Shown in pieces: positions 31,390 to 35,250 of a DNA stretch of 35,250 nt. This DNA comes from an uncultured Eubacteriales bacterium. GTDB taxonomy: Bacteria > Bacillota > Clostridia > Christensenellales > Aristaeellaceae. Made by a program: the position numbers and the translations under genes. The notes below the pieces were generated by a model, which saw nothing but the letters and a program-made list of their open reading frames with translations, ran no database searches and had not been told where the DNA came from. The DNA is taken from assembly GCA_900318145.1 (NCBI GenBank), contig ONJM01000023.1, positions 1-35,250 of the forward strand, given 5' to 3'. How positions within the stretch are numbered: the first letter of the stretch is position 1; each line of letters begins with the position of its first letter.

Positions 31390-33510
31390 TTATGAAACGA
31401 CAATCCGTGCCCGGTCCAGGTTCAGCACCTGGGTGAATGCCCGGGACGGGTCTCCTTCCCGGTTGGTGGCAATTCGCACGGTGGCAAAGTAAGTGCCGGG
31501 CTTGTCATAGCAGCCCACAGTCTCCGCCCGGGCAGTATGGACAGCTCCCTTCACGCCTTTTTCAAAGGTCAGCCTGCCATCCCACATATCGTCTCCCAGC
31601 ATAAGCCGGGCAACACCGTTGACGTCCGTATCCTTGACGGTCAATTCTTTTTCCTCCTGGGCAAAGAGGATTTCCGTCACGTCGCCCGCACCCTCCGGCA
31701 CTTCCACATCAACGGTGAAGCGCACACATTCGCCTGCCTTCACATAGGCGCATTTTTCGCCGTTGGCCTTCAGGGTGGGGATCGCCTGGATCCCGAAGCG
31801 CCTGCTCACATCCGGCTCCGCGTGGATCTGTCCGTCTTCACCCAGGGAATATGCGGTACGGTTCAGGGGCGCAATGCCCTTTTCCACCCAAGCGGAGAGG
31901 TCGATCAGCGCCTGGCGCAGAGCGCCTACATAGTTGACCACCATATAGTTGCCGATGGCGTTGATATCGCCGTGCATGCAGCGCTCCATGAAATAGGTGC
32001 GGTGATCTTTATCGGTGCCCTTGGTTTCTATGATCTTGTTCCGCCACCAATCGGCGCACCAGGGGCAGGTGCTTTCATCCATCAGAGCCTGGATATTGAT
32101 CACCTTGCCCTGAATATCGCCGTCCTGCGGCAGGCCGACGCCTGTAAACGGCACCAGGAAGGGGGCACGCTGGGGCGTTTTGGGCGTGCCGTCCGGATTG
32201 CGGAACTGATCCCAGGCATGGAAGGACAGGTCTGCCGGCACCTGATGGCGATAATAGCTCTGGGCGGCAATATAATCGGAATTGTCCAGCAGGATCTCAT
32301 CACCGGGCTTCACTTTCCGCAGGGTTTCATCCAGGTCGCTCATGCCATAGCATTCGCCGATGGTCACGATGCCGCCTTCGCTGTCGTTAAAGCGCATCAT
32401 CTTGTCCATGAGCAGGGCGGCTCCCTGGGCATCCCCGGTCTGGAAAACCATCGAAAGGCCTTCCAGATACAGGTTGTCGCCCAGCGGCAGCGTTTCCAAT
32501 TCCAGATAAGCCCCGTCGCCCTTGACCGCCTGCTTTTTATAGGAATCGTCCACGCCGTTCTGGCCGTCCTCGGCATCCCGTTTCTCCGTTTTCTCAGTCA
32601 GGTGCACGGACTTTACTTTGGTACGGAAATAGATGCGATCCTTGGAAGCGCTGCTTTGGGGATCGGCCCCGGCATAGCCCGGCTTGGTCCAAAAATCAGT
32701 GAAATAGGTGGGGTCAAGGCCTCTCATGGCAGGCAGCAGCACCGGCAGCGCACCGGGATCAATGACACCCTTGGCTTCCATGTACCAGGCCAGGGGCGGG
32801 AAGCCCATCCTCGTCAACTCCCGCAGCATATCGGCTTCGTCCTTGTTCAGCTCCTGATAAGGGTCGCCGCTGCCGCCCGCATCCAGAGCGTCCAGGATTT
32901 TGGAAAAAGCGTTGCGCAGCACCCGCTGGCCCTGCACGTGCATGGTGATGGTGTTGGGCAGGCTGACGGGAGAGCCGATCACGAAGGGCGCGGCCCCATC
33001 CCAAGCGGAAGTGTTTTCGATGCAGGCCATGGATTTATAGCCGCCGCCGCTGCCGCCGTACACGTAGCCGTAGGGCCGCCGATCCGTGCCATAAATCTCC
33101 ATGGCCTTTATCCGGGAGAATTCCGCCGCCGCCGCGGAGGACTGCCAGGTCAGCTTATCGTCCCGTTTTCCGCCGAACTGAGAATGGGAACCCATGTTGG
33201 TTTCCACATAGTAAGCGCCGCATTTGAGCGCGAAGCCGACGCGGTCTTCCAGGCCGGTGTGGCCCAGGGAAGCCACTTCCTCATCCGGCCCGGGGAAGGG
33301 AGACAGATACTGCTGGAACCGGCCTTCATACCGATCGGCAGGCGGGAAACAGAAAGAGAATTTCACGTCCGTACCCTCAAAATACCCATGCAGATAGCGG
33401 AAGGGAATGGTTTCGCCGCCCGGCAGATGTCGCTCGCGCCATTCGTCCTGGTCGATCACCGGATGCTGAAAACGGGCGTCCTGTTTGGGGTCATAGATCG
33501 TCTTTGCCAT
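31390..33510 (-). CDS. Large tannase-like alpha/beta hydrolase, function unknown
   Basis: The 706-residue protein is not a standard named family to me. It has an alpha/beta-hydrolase core with nucleophile elbow GYVYGGSGGGYKSM (Ser154). A long insertion follows, rich in charged residues (about 200-360). Later come NIQALMDESTCPWCADWW and CMHGDINAIGNYMVVNYVGAL, where His may complete the triad, then ALIDLSAWVEKGIAP, which resembles the C-terminal part of tannase/feruloyl-esterase proteins. From about residue 575 a beta-sandwich (VRFTVDVEVPEGAGD ... YFATVRIATNREGDPSRAF) ends the protein. No signal peptide is present, so it would be cytoplasmic. AGGAGGAA lies 8 bp before the ATG. Its place between a rhamnosidase and the importer suggests it hydrolyses an ester on the imported glycan, but this is an inference. 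Confidence 0.7.
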   Translation of the reverse strand: MAKTIYDPKQDARFQHPVIDQDEWRERHLPGGETIPFRYLHGYFEGTDVKFSFCFPPADRYEGRFQQYLSPFPGPDEEVASLGHTGLEDRVGFALKCGAYYVETNMGSHSQFGGKRDDKLTWQSSAAAAEFSRIKAMEIYGTDRRPYGYVYGGSGGGYKSMACIENTSAWDGAAPFVIGSPVSLPNTITMHVQGQRVLRNAFSKILDALDAGGSGDPYQELNKDEADMLRELTRMGFPPLAWYMEAKGVIDPGALPVLLPAMRGLDPTYFTDFWTKPGYAGADPQSSASKDRIYFRTKVKSVHLTEKTEKRDAEDGQNGVDDSYKKQAVKGDGAYLELETLPLGDNLYLEGLSMVFQTGDAQGAALLMDKMMRFNDSEGGIVTIGECYGMSDLDETLRKVKPGDEILLDNSDYIAAQSYYRHQVPADLSFHAWDQFRNPDGTPKTPQRAPFLVPFTGVGLPQDGDIQGKVINIQALMDESTCPWCADWWRNKIIETKGTDKDHRTYFMERCMHGDINAIGNYMVVNYVGALRQALIDLSAWVEKGIAPLNRTAYSLGEDGQIHAEPDVSRRFGIQAIPTLKANGEKCAYVKAGECVRFTVDVEVPEGAGDVTEILFAQEEKELTVKDTDVNGVARLMLGDDMWDGRLTFEKGVKGAVHTARAETVGCYDKPGTYFATVRIATNREGDPSRAFTQVLNLDRARIVVS

Positions 33511-33558
33511 GTTGATTCCTCCTCAAACGATGTTTTTTCGCTTTGTCGGTTTGCGCTG

Positions 33559-35250
33559 TTACTGAAACACTTCATAGCTGTACGTTCCTGCTTCCACCTG
33601 ATGCATTCCGCTGCCTGGCAGGATGATTTCAGCAGGAATCGGGACGGTGAATTCAAAATGGAGCCGATGATCGGCATAGCGCCATCCGCTGCGGATCTCG
33701 CCCACAGGAGACAGCCATTTCGCCTCCGCATGCCCCAGGGAGGGATGCGGATAGGGACGAAGGGTCAGGCTGCCCGCTTCCAGCCGGATGCCGCACACGC
33801 CGCTCATCAGCCAGCCGCAGATGGCCCCGTAAGCATAATGATTGAGGGATTCGTGTACCGTACCGTCGGGATGCACGCCGTCCCAGGTTTCCCAGATCGT
33901 GGTAGCGCCTTTTTTGACAGCGTAAAGCCAGCTGGGGCATTCCTGCTGCAAAAGCAGCCGATAGGCGGTATCTATATGCCCGTTTTCCGCCAGAACCCGG
34001 CAAAGATCGGGCGTTGATAAAAAGCCCGTATTCAAGTGATACCCGTTTTGGATCACCAGTGCGTTCAGGGCGTCGGCCGCCTGTTGGTTTTCCTCGCCGT
34101 CCAGCAGACCAAAGGCGATGGGCCGCACATATTCGCACTGGCGGTCAGAGGTGATTTGGCCGTCCTTCAGGCAGCAAAAGCGATACGCCTTTTTCGCGTT
34201 TTCGGCAATGAAAGCAAAATGCGAAGCATCATGGGAATGACCCAGGATTCCCGCGATGCGGGACAGCAGGGAGGCGGAGCGGTAATAATACGCCGTCGCC
34301 ACCTCCGGCACGCCTTCCATCGCGTTTTTGCGCATGATCTCCGCGTTGTCCGCCCCCGGCTCGCACCACTCGCCAAAGTGGATGCCCGTATCCACCAGAA
34401 AATCCTTCCAGGGGTTGTTTTCGTTCCGGGGACGGGTCTGGCGGGCACGCTCCTGGCAGAAAGCCAGCCAGCGGGTCATCATGTCATAGTTTTCTTCCAG
34501 GATCGTTTTGTCGCCCAAAGCCTGGTAAAGCGCCCAGGGCACCAGGATGCAGGCGTCGCCCCAGCCGGCGGAGCCCTGGAGCATCATGGCAATTTGATCC
34601 CGCGGATCATTGACGGGGGCGATATTCTGCACGACCCCCTTTTCGTCCTGCGCCAGGCGGCATTCCTCCAGCCACTTTCGCAGAACAGGCGCGCAGTCCA
34701 TCAGCATCACGGCGGTGGGCGCAAACAGCGCCGCGTCCCCCGTCCAGCCCGCGCGCTCCCGGGTGGGACAATCGGTGGGAATATCGCAGAAGTTGGAGCG
34801 CATGCTCCACAAGCAGTTGTGGAACAGCTGATTCACATCCGCGCTGCCGCAGGTAAAGAAGCCCACCTGCGGCATATAGGAATACACGGCGATAGCGGTA
34901 AACCGGGCATCCGTCAGATCAGCGTCGGTCTCCACTTTGGCATATCTGAAGCCCATGATTGTAAAGCTTGGCTTGTATTCATTCAGGCCGTCCTTGCAGA
35001 TATAATCGATCCGCTGAGGCACGCCGCCATTCTGGCTGCGCCAGGTGGGGTTGTAATTGGACTGTGTGAAATTTCCGTTTTCATCCAGGGTCTCGCCATG
35101 CCAGATCGTGATTTTCTGTCCAGCCTTTGCCGTTACACACAGCTCCGTATATCCCGCCAGGTTCTGTCCAAAGTCGATGACCGTTTCCCCATTTGGTGTT
35201 TTGATGAGCTTGCCGGGAAAGCGCTCCTGCTCCAGAACAGGAACACCTGT
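33559..35250 (-). CDS. GH78 alpha-L-rhamnosidase, 5' end cut by window edge
   Basis: The frame stays open to base 35250, so the start lies outside. The internal GTG at 35022 is not the start, because the residues upstream (VIDFGQNLAGYTEL, ITIWHGETLDENGNF) are clear GH78 concanavalin-like domain. The catalytic barrel has DIPTDCPTRERAGWTGDAALF, GWGDACILVPWALYQALGD, GATTIWETWDGVHPDG and SLNHYAYGA, with the acidic residues of GH78 in place. About 563 residues are visible. It should release alpha-L-rhamnose. Compared with the enzyme at 17771-19936 the key stretch differs (TRERAG versus QRDERLG), so the two may prefer different linkages. It ends 48 bp before the tannase-like gene and probably shares its transcript. 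Confidence 0.92.
   Translation of the reverse strand, partial: TGVPVLEQERFPGKLIKTPNGETVIDFGQNLAGYTELCVTAKAGQKITIWHGETLDENGNFTQSNYNPTWRSQNGGVPQRIDYICKDGLNEYKPSFTIMGFRYAKVETDADLTDARFTAIAVYSYMPQVGFFTCGSADVNQLFHNCLWSMRSNFCDIPTDCPTRERAGWTGDAALFAPTAVMLMDCAPVLRKWLEECRLAQDEKGVVQNIAPVNDPRDQIAMMLQGSAGWGDACILVPWALYQALGDKTILEENYDMMTRWLAFCQERARQTRPRNENNPWKDFLVDTGIHFGEWCEPGADNAEIMRKNAMEGVPEVATAYYYRSASLLSRIAGILGHSHDASHFAFIAENAKKAYRFCCLKDGQITSDRQCEYVRPIAFGLLDGEENQQAADALNALVIQNGYHLNTGFLSTPDLCRVLAENGHIDTAYRLLLQQECPSWLYAVKKGATTIWETWDGVHPDGTVHESLNHYAYGAICGWLMSGVCGIRLEAGSLTLRPYPHPSLGHAEAKWLSPVGEIRSGWRYADHRLHFEFTVPIPAEIILPGSGMHQVEAGTYSYEVFQ

Noticed and set aside
31380-31391. The perfect palindrome AACGGTACCGTT
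   Set aside because: It overlaps the stop of the tannase-like gene, has no T-run and no second copy in the window, so chance is the simplest reading.
31537-34017. A very long open frame on the plus strand opposite the tannase-like and rhamnosidase genes
   Set aside because: It is antisense to two well-supported genes, has no family motifs and no good ribosome-binding site. GC-rich codon use commonly opens such frames.
35020-35022. GTG as the start of the right-edge rhamnosidase
   Set aside because: The frame continues upstream with clear GH78 sequence to the window end, so this codon is internal.

Overview
The window looks like a chromosomal segment of a GC-rich Clostridia-type Firmicute, probably a plant-glycan user from gut, rumen or a similar anaerobic habitat. 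This rests on strong AGGAGG-like ribosome-binding sites before nearly every gene, some TTG starts, a LplB/LplC-type importer, YesM/YesN-type signalling, and the VTC/DUF4956/Cthe_2159 gene set seen in clostridia. No taxonomic marker gene is present. Every gene I accept is on the minus strand, so the window reads from 35250 down to 1. I see no mobile element, CRISPR array, tRNA or rRNA.

Right end, 35250-31390: a GH78 alpha-L-rhamnosidase cut by the window edge, then a 706-residue tannase-like alpha/beta hydrolase of unrecognised function. 31356-27497: a strong candidate regulatory site, then solute-binding protein, permease and permease, closed by a terminator. The ATPase is not encoded here. 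27496-25200: a histidine kinase and an AraC-type response regulator with their own promoter. 25194-24001: a second copy of the regulatory site and a secreted protein of unknown function, followed by an attenuator-like hairpin.

23908-4317 is one long, tightly packed catabolic run: DUF5060/DUF4038-type hydrolase, GH3, GH78, GH2, a GH2-esterase fusion, GH3, esterase, DUF4432 epimerase-like protein, L-fucose-isomerase-like protein, FGGY sugar kinase and class II aldolase. A strong hairpin terminator lies at 4253-4212. The glycosidases and esterases lack signal peptides. The simplest reading is that a decorated, probably acylated, rhamnose-containing oligosaccharide is imported intact and dismantled in the cytoplasm. 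One released sugar would then be epimerised, isomerised, phosphorylated and cleaved.

The most notable non-coding signal is a pair of tandem GTCGGATT-type direct repeats with 21-bp period. One pair lies before the importer gene and one before the secreted-protein/hydrolase run. Each sits exactly 26 bp upstream of a good -10 hexamer. They are probably the binding sites of the response regulator encoded between them.

4116-180 is a separate operon: phosphodiester glycosidase-like membrane protein, small membrane protein, VTC-type polyphosphate polymerase, DUF4956 membrane protein and a secreted Cthe_2159-type beta-helix protein. At the left edge a promoter is followed by a structured leader with a weak cobalamin-riboswitch-like look; its gene lies outside the window.
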